Part shown: positions 18,259 to 26,880 of the stretch, piece after piece
Position numbering within the stretch: the stretch's first letter is position 1
Layout of the letters: each line of letters starts with the position of its first letter
From: Nevskia sp.
GTDB lineage: Bacteria > Pseudomonadota > Gammaproteobacteria > Nevskiales > Nevskiaceae
Direction of reading: 5' to 3'
Length of the DNA: 53,407 nt
Assembly: GCA_028291645.1 (NCBI GenBank)
Contig: JAQGNU010000024.1
Location: forward strand, 1-53,407
Translations under genes and position numbers: made by a program
The notes under the pieces: generated by a model
Told to the model about the DNA's origin: nothing
Seen by the model: only the letters and a program-made list of their open reading frames with translations
The model's database searches: none

Positions 18259-18322
18259 TGGTCTCTCCCTCGCGTTCTGCTGCTTATTGCGGTCGAGTAT
18301 AGGGGCGCCGCGCGGACACGCT

Positions 18323-18468
18323 AAGGAACCTCTGAATAAGCTACTGCGCTCGGCATCTCGCGCGAATCCGGTGCTCGGAATCCTCACATACGTCTATGTA
18401 TGCTGCGGTTCCTCCGCTCCGGGTTCGCCCGACCTGCCTTCGCTCGCGACGCTTCTTCAGAGGTTCCC
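18323..18468. repeat. MITE-like element with terminal inverted repeats
   Basis: AAGGAACCTCTGAATAAG (18323-18340) and its near-complement CTTCTTCAGAGGTTCC (18452 onward, ending near 18468) bound a stretch of about 146 bp. The arms match at about 16 of 18 positions. The inside has no gene and looks like non-coding filler. Size, terminal repeats and lack of coding sequence fit a miniature inverted-repeat element. I see no clear target-site duplication (left flank CACGCT, right flank CCAATC). It lies between the hydrolase promoter region and rnpB. Confidence 0.55.
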
Positions 18469-18510
18469 CAATCGCCGCCACAGCGAAGACGTGGGACGTG
18501 CCTGCAGGCG

Positions 18511-18516
18511 TACAAT
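18511..18516 (+). promoter_or_regulatory. -10 box of rnpB
   Basis: TACAAT lies 4 bp before the first paired base of the RNase P RNA, a suitable -10 position. A -35 box is not evident at normal spacing. Confidence 0.5.
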
Positions 18517-18520
18517 GCGC

Positions 18521-18945
18521 GTGGGAGCCGGCCAGGCAATCGCCGCCATGCTTGCGCAAGTAAGCAATGGGGGAGGAAAGTCCGGGCTCCGCAGGGCAGG
18601 GCGCCAGTTAACGGCTGGGCGGCGAAAGCCGACGGAAAGTGCAACAGAAAGATACCGCCGATGGCCCCTCAGTCGAAAGATGCGGGGATCAGGCAAGGGT
18701 GAAATGGTGCGGTAAGAGCGCACCGCGAGTCCGGCAACGGACCGGCACGGCAAACCCCGCTCGGAGCAAGGCCAAATAGGGAAGGTGAGTGGTTGGCGTA
18801 AGCCATCGGCTCGACGCGCGGCCCGCGCGCCTTCCGGGTAGGCTGCTGGAGCGCGTCGGCGACGGCGCGCCTAGAGGAATGATTGCCTCGGCCAAGGATT
18901 TCGGTCCAAGGCTAGACAGAACCCGGCTTACCGGCCGGCTCCCAC
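18521..18945 (+). ncRNA. rnpB: RNase P RNA, bacterial class A
   Basis: The catalytic RNA of RNase P, which trims the 5' ends of precursor tRNAs. The ends are set by a perfect 13-bp P1 helix: GTGGGAGCCGGCC (18521-18533) pairs with GGCCGGCTCCCAC (18933-18945). Conserved core blocks appear in order: GAGGAAAGTCCGGGCTC, GTGCAACAGAAAGATACCG, GGTAAGAGCGCACCGCG, GGCAACGGACC, GAGCAAGGCCAAATAGG, TTCCGGGTAGGCTGCT, TAGAGGAATGATTGCC and ACAGAACCCGGCTTACCGG. Length (425 nt) is somewhat above that of E. coli (377). No protein is coded here, although open frames exist on both strands. Confidence 0.96.
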
Positions 18946-18950
18946 TTTTT
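18933..18950 (+). terminator. rnpB 3' end with T-tract
   Basis: The 3' strand of helix P1 and the preceding GC-rich 3' region (CCGGCTTACCGGCCGG) are followed at once by TTTTT (18946-18950), the usual end of rnpB transcription. Confidence 0.6.
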
Positions 18951-19189
18951 CCGATGATCGACGGTGGCCCGCCCGGGCCGCCTCGCGCTGCGGTGGGGTA
19001 TGCGCCCAAAGCCGGCTTTGAATGGTCGAACGGCCGGTTTCCACAACTACGCTCAAACGCGCCGCACACGCTGGCCTTATTCAACATGAAGTCTATTCGC
19101 TAAGAGATTGTTTTAACTCAGCAACACATAATTCGCCTTAGACGGGCTAAGCCGTTGTCGCGACACAGCTTTTGGGGCTCTTGCCGCGA
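18951..19189. other. Gene-free stretch between rnpB and the mra promoter
   Basis: About 240 bp with no credible open frame and no RNA gene that I recognise. It becomes AT-richer from about 19080 toward the promoter. Short GC palindromes (GGCCCG...CGGGCC near 18965) are present but no larger structure is evident. Confidence 0.6.
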
Positions 19190-19218
19190 TTGCAGGGTGG
19201 TAATTTGTGGATTATAGT
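19190..19218 (+). promoter_or_regulatory. dcw cluster promoter (Pmra)
   Basis: TTGCAG (19190-19195) and TATAGT (19213-19218) are separated by exactly 17 bp, a good sigma-70 promoter about 75 bp before mraZ. It is positioned to drive the whole division and cell-wall cluster. Confidence 0.7.
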
Positions 19219-19238
19219 GGCGCTTGAGGGAGTCCAAG

Positions 19239-19263
19239 TGGGGAACCATGGGCTTCGGTGTCT
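19239..19263 (+). promoter_or_regulatory. MraZ-binding direct repeats
   Basis: TGGGG (19239-19243), TGGGC (19249-19253) and a degenerate TGTCT (19259-19263) repeat at exact 10-bp intervals between the promoter and mraZ. TGGGN repeats with 5-nt spacers are the known MraZ operator in E. coli and other bacteria, so autoregulation is expected. The third copy is weak. Confidence 0.65.
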
Positions 19264-19291
19264 TTTTCTGGTGTCTCTGTGAGTGGCCCGC

Positions 19292-19720
19292 ATGTTTGCT
19301 GGATCGAACCGCCTGACGATCGACGAGAAGGGCCGCTTAGCGGTTCCGGCGCGCGTTCGCGCGCAACTCGCCGAGGAGTACGGCAAACAGATCGCCATCA
19401 CGCTCGGGCCTGAATGCGTCGAGATTTATCCGTCGCCGGTGTTCCGCCGAATGGTCGAGCAGATCCAAAAAATCCCGGACCGCGCCAAGCGCGTGGTGAT
19501 GCAGCGCCTGTTCGTCGGCCATGCGGTTGAATCCGAACTCGACGGTCAGGGCCGCGTGCTGATCCCGCCGATGTTGCGCGAGCGCCTCAAGCTCGGCGCC
19601 GACGTCGTGCTGGCCGGTCTCAACGACCATTTTGAATTGTGGCCGGAAGCGCAGTGGACCGCGTCCACCGAGACCGCGCAGGTCAGTTACGCCGACGCCT
19701 TCGCGGCGCTCGGGCCGTGA
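19292..19720 (+). CDS. mraZ: Transcriptional regulator MraZ
   Basis: MraZ is an AbrB-fold DNA-binding protein that represses its own operon, the dcw cluster. The 142-aa protein starts MFAGSNRLTIDEKGRLAVPA and contains two AbrB-like repeats: residues about 1-60, and 75-120 with the motif ESELDGQGRVLIPPMLRERL. I chose the ATG at 19292, where family members begin; an in-frame GTG at 19283 is also open. Three operator repeats lie just upstream. It is the first gene of the cluster and rsmH follows after 12 bp. Confidence 0.95.
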   Translation: MFAGSNRLTIDEKGRLAVPARVRAQLAEEYGKQIAITLGPECVEIYPSPVFRRMVEQIQKIPDRAKRVVMQRLFVGHAVESELDGQGRVLIPPMLRERLKLGADVVLAGLNDHFELWPEAQWTASTETAQVSYADAFAALGP

Positions 19721-19732
19721 GGGAGTGCGCGC

Positions 19733-20677
19733 GTGCGGACAGACACGCCCGCCGCTGCAACGCAACGCAGCCTTAGCCGGATGTCCCTGCACCGGCCAGT
19801 GATGCTCGACAATGCGCTGGCCGGACTCGCTCTCCGACCCGAAGGCCCGGACGGCGTCAGCCGTCCCAAAAACGGTATTTACGTCGATGGCACTTTCGGC
19901 CGTGGCGGCCACAGTGCGGCGATTCTGGCGGCACTCGGCCCGGTCGGTCATCTGCATGCGCTCGATCGCGATCCGGAGGCCGGGCATCACGCCTGGCGCG
20001 AATTTGCCGGGCGTTCCAATTTCAGTTTTCACGCGCGCAATTTCGCCGAGATTGCGGCAGTCGCCAACGAACTCGGCATTGCCGGATGCATCGACGGCGT
20101 ACTGCTCGATCTCGGTGTCTCGAGCCCGCAATTCGACGATGCCGCGCGCGGTTTTTCGTTCGCCAACGACGGTCCGCTCGACATGCGGATGGACCCGAGT
20201 TCGGGCGAATCCGCTGCGGCCTGGCTGGCGCGGGCGAAGGAAAGCGAAATCGCCGACGTGCTGTACCAGTTCGGCGAAGAGCGCAACAGCCGCCGCATCG
20301 CGCGCCGTATCGTCGAAACGCGCGGCGAATCGCCGATCGCCACCACCGCGCAGCTCGCTGCCTTGATTGCGACGGTGCCGGGTCCGCGCAGCCACAAGAT
20401 CCATCCGGCCACGCGCAGCTTCCAGGCGATCCGCATCTTTATCAATCAGGAGCTGGCGGCACTCGAAACCGCGCTGGCGGCGATGCCGATGCTATTGGCG
20501 CCGCGCGGCCGTCTCGCGGTGATCAGTTTCCACTCGCTGGAAGATCGCATCGTCAAGCGCTTCATCCGCGATTCGGAATTGAAAGCGGTCGCACGCGAAT
20601 TTCCGGACGATGCCGAAGTCGCGGAAAACCCGCGTGCGCGCAGCGCCGTGCTGCGCATCGCCGAGCGCGTCGGATGA
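19733..20677 (+). CDS. rsmH: 16S rRNA (cytosine-1402-N4) methyltransferase RsmH
   Basis: RsmH (MraW) methylates the base amino group of C1402 in the 30S P site using S-adenosylmethionine. The 314-aa protein has HRPVMLDNAL near the start, the SAM motif GIYVDGTFGRGGHSAAIL, GVLLDLGVSSPQFDDAARGFSF, the insertion domain and the C-terminal HPATRSFQAIRIFINQEL and VISFHSLEDRIVKRF. The GTG at 19733 has GGGAG upstream; an ATG at 19781 (MSLHRPVML) would match most homologues better. Its stop overlaps ftsL as ATGA. Confidence 0.95.
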   Translation: MRTDTPAAATQRSLSRMSLHRPVMLDNALAGLALRPEGPDGVSRPKNGIYVDGTFGRGGHSAAILAALGPVGHLHALDRDPEAGHHAWREFAGRSNFSFHARNFAEIAAVANELGIAGCIDGVLLDLGVSSPQFDDAARGFSFANDGPLDMRMDPSSGESAAAWLARAKESEIADVLYQFGEERNSRRIARRIVETRGESPIATTAQLAALIATVPGPRSHKIHPATRSFQAIRIFINQELAALETALAAMPMLLAPRGRLAVISFHSLEDRIVKRFIRDSELKAVAREFPDDAEVAENPRARSAVLRIAERVG

Positions 20678-20976
20678 GCGCGGCTGCAGCCACCCGTGGC
20701 GGCGGTACGCTGGTGCCGCTCGCGCTCGCGCTGCTGGTGATCGCCTCGGCGGTCGCGGTGGTGCAGGTCAAGCATCAGAACCGCAGCCTGACCACGCGCA
20801 TCGAAGCCGCGCGGCAGGACCACGAAGCGCTGCAGCTCGAATGGGCGCAGCTGCAGCTCGAGGAAGCGACCTTGGCGCAGCACGGCCGCGTCGATGCGAT
20901 TGCGCGCGCGCAGTTCGGCATGGTCGATCCGCTCGACTATCAGATCGTTGAGACCGCGCGTGAGGCGAAGCCGTGA
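20674..20976 (+). CDS. ftsL: Cell division protein FtsL
   Basis: FtsL is a small bitopic protein that forms the FtsQLB complex and helps activate septal synthesis by FtsWI. The 100-aa product has a short basic N-terminus, one membrane helix (LVPLALALLVIASAVAVVQV) and a periplasmic coiled coil (RSLTTRIEAARQDHEALQLEWAQLQLEEATL). RVDAIARAQFGMVDP is the usual end. The sequence is poorly conserved, so the call rests on topology, size and position between rsmH and ftsI. It overlaps both neighbours (ATGA and GTGA). Confidence 0.93.
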   Translation: MSAAAATRGGGTLVPLALALLVIASAVAVVQVKHQNRSLTTRIEAARQDHEALQLEWAQLQLEEATLAQHGRVDAIARAQFGMVDPLDYQIVETAREAKP

Positions 20977-22793
20977 AGTCACCGATCCATGCAGCGGCAC
21001 GCCGGACGGAGTCGGCACAGGCTGCGTCGTCGTCGGGCCAGGCCGAAGCGCCGGGCGTGTGGCGCCGGCATGCGGCGCTCGGCGTGCTCGCGGTGATGGG
21101 CGTGATGGTGTTGTCGCGCGCGTTCTACCTGCAGGTACTCGAAAATGATTTTCTGACGCGCGAAGGCAATCGCCGGCAGGTGCGCACGGTCGTGCTGCAA
21201 GGCAATCGCGGTGCGATCCGCGATCGCCGCGGCGAAGCGCTGGCCTTATCGGCGCCGGTCGATTCGATCTGGGTGGTGCCTTCGGATCTGCTCGACGCGC
21301 CGGATTATCTGTCGGCGATCGCGCGCATGCTGGATCGGCCGAGCCGCGAACTCGAAGGATTCCTGCGCGAGCGTTCCGATCGCCAGTTTGTCTATCTGAA
21401 GCGGCAGATCAACCCGGACGACGCCAAGCGCATTCTCGCGCTCGGCGCGCCCGGCGTGTTCGCGCAGCGCGAATACCGGCGCTACTACCCGGCGGCCGAA
21501 AGCGCTGCACACGTGGTCGGCTTCTGCGACATCGACGGCAAAGGCCAGGAAGGCATCGAATCCTCGCAGGACGAAGCCTTGCGCGGCACGCCCGGTTCGC
21601 GCCGCGTGATCCGCGATCGTGCCGGCCACGTCATCGAAGACACCGACGACTACACCGAGGCGCAAGCCGGCGGCGACGTCAATCTGACGCTGGATCTGCG
21701 CCTGCAATACCTGGCGTATCGCGAACTGAAGAGCGCGGTGGCTGCGAATCACGCCAAGGGCGGTCTGATCGTGGTGGCCGACGCGCACAGCGGCGATATC
21801 CTCGCGCTGGCCAGCCAACCCGGCTACAACCCGAACCGGCCCGACGATCGCCAGCCTGCGGATCTGCACAACCGCGCTGTCGCCGACAGCTTCGAACCGG
21901 GCTCTTCGATCAAGCCCCTGCTGATTTCGGAAGCGCTCGAAACCGGCGCGGTGAAGGCCAACATCGAAATCGATACCGGCCCTGGCTTCTTCAAGGTCGG
22001 CGCATTGACGGTGCACGACGAGCATCTGACCGGCACGGTCGATCTCGCCACCTTGCTGGCGAAATCGAGCAATGTCGGTGCCGCCAAAATCGGATTGATG
22101 ATGGGTGCGGAGCCGATCTACACCGGCTATCGACTGTTCGGCATCGGTGAACCGGTCAGCGCCGGTCTGCCGGGCGAAGCCGGCACCGTGCTGCGCAACT
22201 TTGCCGACTGGGGTCAGATCGCCACCGCGACTGCATCGTATGGCTACGGTCTCACCGTCAACGCGTTGCAGCTGGTGCGCGCGTATTCGGCGATCGCCAA
22301 CGATGGCCTGATGCCGAAGCTGTCGATTCTCGCGCGCGCGCATCTGGACCCGCCGCAGCGCACGGTGTCGGCCGACACCGCACGCACCGTGCGGCATTTG
22401 CTGGAAGGCGTCATCGCGCCCGGCGGTACCGCGGTGAAAGCAGCGGTGCCGGGCTATCGCGTCGCCGGCAAGACCGGCACCATCCGCAAGAACGCCAACG
22501 GCAACTACATCGAGGGCGTGCATCAGTCGGTGTTCATCGGCATGTTGCCGGCCGAGCATCCGCGGCTGGTGACGCTGGTGATGATCGACGAGCCCGGTGC
22601 CGGCGAATACTTCGGTGGCTTCGTCGCCGCACCGGTATTCTCCAACGTTATGCAGGGTGCCGCGCGCCTGTTGCAGATTCAGCCGGACAATCCGCTGCAG
22701 CTGCCGCTGCCGTCGACACGGCCGAAACTACAGACTGCGAGCGTCGCCGCGGTCGCCGCACCCGGCTCGGTGCTGGTCGGAGCGCATCCTTGA
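20973..22793 (+). CDS. ftsI: Septal peptidoglycan transpeptidase FtsI (PBP3)
   Basis: FtsI cross-links septal peptidoglycan in the periplasm as partner of FtsW. The 606-aa class B penicillin-binding protein has a cytoplasmic tail, one membrane helix (HAALGVLAVMGVMVLSRAFYL, 33-53), a pedestal domain (RGAIRDRRGEALALS) and a transpeptidase domain. The active-site Ser311 lies in GSSIKP, with SSN at 365-367 and KTG at 500-502. The C-terminus is a Pro/Ala-rich tail. The start is the GTG that overlaps the ftsL stop; the stop overlaps murE. Confidence 0.96.
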   Translation: MKSPIHAAARRTESAQAASSSGQAEAPGVWRRHAALGVLAVMGVMVLSRAFYLQVLENDFLTREGNRRQVRTVVLQGNRGAIRDRRGEALALSAPVDSIWVVPSDLLDAPDYLSAIARMLDRPSRELEGFLRERSDRQFVYLKRQINPDDAKRILALGAPGVFAQREYRRYYPAAESAAHVVGFCDIDGKGQEGIESSQDEALRGTPGSRRVIRDRAGHVIEDTDDYTEAQAGGDVNLTLDLRLQYLAYRELKSAVAANHAKGGLIVVADAHSGDILALASQPGYNPNRPDDRQPADLHNRAVADSFEPGSSIKPLLISEALETGAVKANIEIDTGPGFFKVGALTVHDEHLTGTVDLATLLAKSSNVGAAKIGLMMGAEPIYTGYRLFGIGEPVSAGLPGEAGTVLRNFADWGQIATATASYGYGLTVNALQLVRAYSAIANDGLMPKLSILARAHLDPPQRTVSADTARTVRHLLEGVIAPGGTAVKAAVPGYRVAGKTGTIRKNANGNYIEGVHQSVFIGMLPAEHPRLVTLVMIDEPGAGEYFGGFVAAPVFSNVMQGAARLLQIQPDNPLQLPLPSTRPKLQTASVAAVAAPGSVLVGAHP

Positions 22794-24307
22794 ATGCTGC
22801 GCTGATGACTGCACGCCTGCCCGCGTTGTTTGAAGGCTTTGCCGCCGAGCCGCTGCCGGATCTCGCGGTGACCGGCGTCGAACTCGACAGCCGGCGCGTG
22901 ATTCCCGGCAGCCTGTTCCTCGCTGCGCGCGGACGGGCCCAGCACGGCCTGCGCTTCGTCGATGAAGCGCTGCGGCGTGGCGCCGCGGTGATCGCCTGGG
23001 AGCCCGCTGCAGGTTTCACTGCTCCCGAACTGGCAGTGCCGAACTTCGCGGTTGAACAACTCGCCGCACGCGCCGGCGAAATCGCCGCGCGCTTTTACCG
23101 GCATCCCAGCCACGACTTGTTCACCGTCGGCATCACCGGCACCGACGGCAAAACCTCGACCGCACATCTGATCGCGCAGGCGCTGGATCGTCTGGCGCGG
23201 CCGAGTGCTTATTTCGGCACGCTCGGCTATGGCCGGCTCGGCGCCTTGAAGGACGCTTCGCATACCACGCCGGATGCAGTGCGGCTGCAGCAGTTACTGG
23301 CGGCCGAGCGCGATGCCGGTGCACTGGCCTGCGCATTGGAGGTGTCCTCGCATGCGCTCGATCAGCAGCGCATCGCCGGGATCGAATTCGATGTCGCGAT
23401 CCTGACCAACGTCGGTCGCGATCACCTCGATTATCACGGCGATGTCGAAGCCTATGCCGCCGCCAAGCGACGCCTGTTCACGCTGCCCGGCCTGCGCGCC
23501 GCCGTATTGAACCGCGATGACGCCCACGGCGCCGACTGGGCGCGTGCGCTCAGTGCAACCCAGGAGGTGACTGTCTATGGGCTCGGCGGTGCCGATCGCG
23601 CGGCGCCGATCGGCGAGCGCTACGTGCTCGGTCTCGATCTACACTTGCACAGTGCGGGCTTACGCTTCGATATCCGTAGCAGCTGGGGCGAGGCGCGACT
23701 CGACAGTCGCCTGCTGGGGCGTTTCAATGCCTACAACCTGCTGGCGGCGCTGGCGGCTTTGCTGCACGCCGAGATTCCGCTGAACGACGCAGTCGCCGCA
23801 CTGGCAGCATCGACCACGGTGCCGGGCCGCATCGAAGGCTTCCGTGGTCCGCGCGCCGCGCCGCTGGTCGTCGTCGATTATGCGCACACGCCGCAGGCGC
23901 TGGCTGCAGCGCTCGACGCGCTACGCGCACATACGTCCGGCAAGCTGATTTGCGTGTTCGGCTGTGGTGGCGATCGCGATCGCGGCAAGCGTCCGCTGAT
24001 GGGTGCGGCCGCAGCCGAGCGTGCCGATATGCTGATCGTCACCGACGATAACCCCAGGAGCGAAGCGCCCGGGGCTATCGTCGAGGATATTCTGGCCGGC
24101 CTGACGGCCGACGGCCGCGCAGCGACGCGCGTGATCCACGATCGCGGCAAGGCCATCAAGGCCGCGATCGCCGCAGCGAGTGCCGACGATGTCGTGCTGA
24201 TCGCCGGCAAGGGTCACGAGGACTATCAGATTTACGGCAGCGAACGGCGCAGCTTTTCCGATCGCGCTTTCGTCGCTGCACTGCTCGGTGCGGAGCCGCG
24301 CGCATGA
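22790..24307 (+). CDS. murE: UDP-MurNAc-tripeptide synthetase MurE
   Basis: MurE adds the third amino acid to UDP-MurNAc-L-Ala-D-Glu. The 505-aa Mur ligase has the ATP loop TGTDGKTS (116-123), the central-domain block LTNVGRDHLDYHGDVEAYAAAK and RLLGRFNAYNLLAALA. The substrate-selecting DNPR motif in VTDDNPRSEAPG marks meso-diaminopimelate as the added residue. The start taken is TTG at 22790, which overlaps the ftsI stop (TTGA) and has GGAG 8 bases upstream; an ATG at 22805 is the alternative. The stop overlaps murF as ATGA. Confidence 0.96.
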   Translation: MNAALMTARLPALFEGFAAEPLPDLAVTGVELDSRRVIPGSLFLAARGRAQHGLRFVDEALRRGAAVIAWEPAAGFTAPELAVPNFAVEQLAARAGEIAARFYRHPSHDLFTVGITGTDGKTSTAHLIAQALDRLARPSAYFGTLGYGRLGALKDASHTTPDAVRLQQLLAAERDAGALACALEVSSHALDQQRIAGIEFDVAILTNVGRDHLDYHGDVEAYAAAKRRLFTLPGLRAAVLNRDDAHGADWARALSATQEVTVYGLGGADRAAPIGERYVLGLDLHLHSAGLRFDIRSSWGEARLDSRLLGRFNAYNLLAALAALLHAEIPLNDAVAALAASTTVPGRIEGFRGPRAAPLVVVDYAHTPQALAAALDALRAHTSGKLICVFGCGGDRDRGKRPLMGAAAAERADMLIVTDDNPRSEAPGAIVEDILAGLTADGRAATRVIHDRGKAIKAAIAAASADDVVLIAGKGHEDYQIYGSERRSFSDRAFVAALLGAEPRA

Positions 24308-25710
24308 ATGCGATGGCACGCATCGAGGCTGCAACAAACCCTCCACTGATGGAGGCCTTGTCGGCCGTCGCGCGGCGCCTCGGCGCGCAGCTGCTCGGCC
24401 CCGATCAGTTGTTCTCGCGCGTCGTCACCGATACGCGCGCGCTGCGCGACGGCGATCTGTTCGTGGCCCTCGTCGGCGAGCGTTTCGACGGTCATGCTTT
24501 CGTGCTGCGTGCCGCTGCTCTCGGCGCCGCCGGCAGCGTGGTTGCGCATGCGATCGAAGGCGCGCCCGCGCAGATCGTTGCCGGCGATACGCTGAGTGCG
24601 CTGCAGAACTATGCGAAAAGCTGGCGCGCCGATTTCGATCTGCCGGTGATCGGCGTCACCGGCAGCAGCGGCAAGACCACCACCAAGCAATTATTGGCTG
24701 CGGTGCTGGCCGCGCGTGGCCCGGTGCTGGCGACCGAAGGCAATCTGAACAATCACATCGGCGTGCCGCTGACGCTGTTGCGGCTGCGCGCCGAACATCG
24801 CACCGCGGTGATCGAGATGGGCGCCAACCACAAGGGCGAGATCGCGCAGTTGGCGGCACTTGCAGCACCGAACATCGCCATCGTCACCCAGGCCGGCGAT
24901 GCGCATCTCGAAGGTTTCGGCAGCCGCGAAGGGGTTGCGCGTGCGAAGGGTGAGTTGTTTGCCGCACTCGAGGATGGCGTTGCCATCATCAACGCCGACG
25001 ATGCGTATGCGCCGCTGTGGGAAAAACTGGCGACGCGTGCCGCGCTGCTGCGCTTCGGCTTCGCGGCGCATGCCGACTTGCGCGCCGACGCGATCGAATT
25101 GCTGCCCGACAGCAGCCGCTTCAAATTGCTGACGCCGGCCGGTGCGGCGGATGTCGTGCTGCCGCTGCCCGGTCGTCACAACATCGCCAATGCACTCGCC
25201 GCTGCGGCAGCGGGCATCGCATTGAATCTGACACCGGCACAGATCGCGCAAGGTCTGGCGCAGGCGCGGCCTGCTGCCGGGCGCTTGAGCCTGAAGACGA
25301 CGCGCGAAGGCGCACGTCTGCTCGACGACAGCTACAACGCCAATCCGACAAGCTTGCGCGCCGCGATGGAATTACTGGCGACGTTGCCCGGTCAGCGCTG
25401 GCTGGTGCTCGGCGATATGAAGGAACTCGGTACCGATGCTGCGGCGCTGCACGCCGCCGCCGGCCGCGAGGCGCGTGCGCTCGGCATCGACCGGCTCTAC
25501 GCGCTCGGGCCATTGGCCAACAACGCCGCCGATGGTTTCGGCAACGGCCGCAGCTTCGACACGCTGGAAGCGCTGGTGGCTGCGCTGCGTGCGGAACTGA
25601 CTACGGAAGTTTCGATCTTGATCAAGGGTTCGCGCTCGTCGCGAATGGAACGTGTGGTGGCCGCGCTCGGCGACCCGGCTACGGCAGGCGCAGATGACTC
25701 CGCACACTGA
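24304..25710 (+). CDS. murF: UDP-MurNAc-pentapeptide synthetase MurF
   Basis: MurF adds D-Ala-D-Ala to the tripeptide to complete the pentapeptide. The 468-aa protein shows the N-terminal substrate domain (VTDTRALRDGDLFVALVGERFDGH), the ATP loop TGSSGKTTT (119-127), EGNLNNHIGVPLTLL, GANHKGEIAQL, LPGRHNIANALAAAA and DDSYNANPTSLRAAME in the C-terminal domain. All are family hallmarks. It overlaps murE by 4 nt. The gap of 45 bp before mraY is one of only three real gaps in the cluster. Confidence 0.96.
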   Translation: MNAMARIEAATNPPLMEALSAVARRLGAQLLGPDQLFSRVVTDTRALRDGDLFVALVGERFDGHAFVLRAAALGAAGSVVAHAIEGAPAQIVAGDTLSALQNYAKSWRADFDLPVIGVTGSSGKTTTKQLLAAVLAARGPVLATEGNLNNHIGVPLTLLRLRAEHRTAVIEMGANHKGEIAQLAALAAPNIAIVTQAGDAHLEGFGSREGVARAKGELFAALEDGVAIINADDAYAPLWEKLATRAALLRFGFAAHADLRADAIELLPDSSRFKLLTPAGAADVVLPLPGRHNIANALAAAAAGIALNLTPAQIAQGLAQARPAAGRLSLKTTREGARLLDDSYNANPTSLRAAMELLATLPGQRWLVLGDMKELGTDAAALHAAAGREARALGIDRLYALGPLANNAADGFGNGRSFDTLEALVAALRAELTTEVSILIKGSRSSRMERVVAALGDPATAGADDSAH

Positions 25711-25755
25711 ACCCGCCGGCCGCATGCCGCACCGCGCCGCGGAGGGACCGCGCTA

Positions 25756-26880
25756 ATGCTGTACGCGCTCGCCGAACATCTGCGGCCCTACGTCAGCGGC
25801 TTCAACGTCTTCGGCTATCTGACGTTCCGCTCGATTCTCGGCGTGCTCACCGCATTGACGTTCTGCTTCGTGCTGGGGCCGTGGATCATCCGTCGCTTGC
25901 AGATTCTGAAGTTCGGCCAGGTCGTGCGCAGCGACGGTCCCGCCAGCCACCTCGCCAAGACCGGCACGCCGACCATGGGCGGCGCGATGATTCTCGCCGC
26001 GATTGCGATCGCCACTTTGCTGTGGGCCGATCTGAGCAACCGCTTCATCTGGTTCGCGCTGATCGTCACGCTGGCCTTCGGCATCGTCGGCTTCGTCGAC
26101 GACTGGCTCAAGATCGCGCGCAAGAATCCAAAAGGACTGTCGGCGAAACAGAAATATTTCTGGCTGTCGCTGGCCGGCTTCGGCGTGTCGCTGGCGATCT
26201 ACGCCAGCAGCGTGCCGCAGGGTGCGGCCTGGAGCCTGTTGCCGTCGGCGCACGATGCCTCGTCGACCTCGCTGATCGTGCCGTTCCTGAAGAACGTGAA
26301 GATTCCGCTCGGCCTGTTCTTCGTGCCCTGGTGTTATCTGGTGATTGTCGGCAGCAGCAATGCGGTGAACCTGACCGATGGCCTCGACGGCCTTGCCATC
26401 ATGCCGACCGTGCTGGTCGCCTCGGCGCTGGCGATCTTCGCCTACGCTACCGGCAACGTGCGCATGGCCGAATATCTCGGCATCCCGTTCATCCGCGGTG
26501 TCGGCGAACTGGCGATCTTCTGCACCGCGATCGCCGGCGCCGGCTTAGGCTTCCTCTGGTTCAACGCCTACCCGGCGCAGGTCTTCATGGGCGATGTCGG
26601 CGCGCTCGCATTGGGCGCTGCACTGGGCGTCGTCGCGGTCCTGGTGCGGCAGGAAATCGTGCTGGCGATCATGGGCGGCGTATTCGTCGCCGAGACTGTG
26701 TCGGTGGCGCTGCAGGTCGGCTACTTCAAGTACAGCGGCGGCAAGCGCATCTTCCGCATGGCGCCGCTGCATCATCACTACGAACTGAAAGGCTGGCCGG
26801 AACCGAAGATCATCGTGCGCTTCTGGATCGTCACGCTGATTTTGGTGCTGATCGGTCTGTCGACGCTGAAGGTGCGCTGA
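25756..26880 (+). CDS. mraY: Phospho-MurNAc-pentapeptide transferase MraY
   Basis: MraY moves phospho-MurNAc-pentapeptide onto undecaprenyl phosphate to make lipid I, at the inner membrane. The 374-aa protein has about ten helices and the family signatures [30 protein letters not shown] (the metal-site Asp pair), [29 protein letters not shown] and the loop [15 protein letters not shown] with the HHH motif. A GGAGGG ribosome site precedes the ATG. Its stop shares a base with the murD start (TGATG). Confidence 0.97.
   Translation: MLYALAEHLRPYVSGFNVFGYLTFRSILGVLTALTFCFVLGPWIIRRLQILKFGQVVRSDGPASHLAKTGTPTMGGAMILAAIAIATLLWADLSNRFIWFALIVTLAFGIVGFVDDWLKIARKNPKGLSAKQKYFWLSLAGFGVSLAIYASSVPQGAAWSLLPSAHDASSTSLIVPFLKNVKIPLGLFFVPWCYLVIVGSSNAVNLTDGLDGLAIMPTVLVASALAIFAYATGNVRMAEYLGIPFIRGVGELAIFCTAIAGAGLGFLWFNAYPAQVFMGDVGALALGAALGVVAVLVRQEIVLAIMGGVFVAETVSVALQVGYFKYSGGKRIFRMAPLHHHYELKGWPEPKIIVRFWIVTLILVLIGLSTLKVR

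Noticed and set aside
18080-19103. Open frames on both strands across rnpB
   Set aside because: The sequence is explained by the RNase P RNA with a perfect P1 helix and all core motifs.
21246-22559. 437-codon minus-strand frame inside ftsI
   Set aside because: Antisense shadow of a conserved transpeptidase gene.
25881-26879. Long N-terminal extension of the murD frame through mraY
   Set aside because: Arg/Ala/Gly-rich out-of-frame translation of mraY. The true murD start is ATG 26880. The same applies to the extended frames leading into ftsW, murG, ftsA and coaE.
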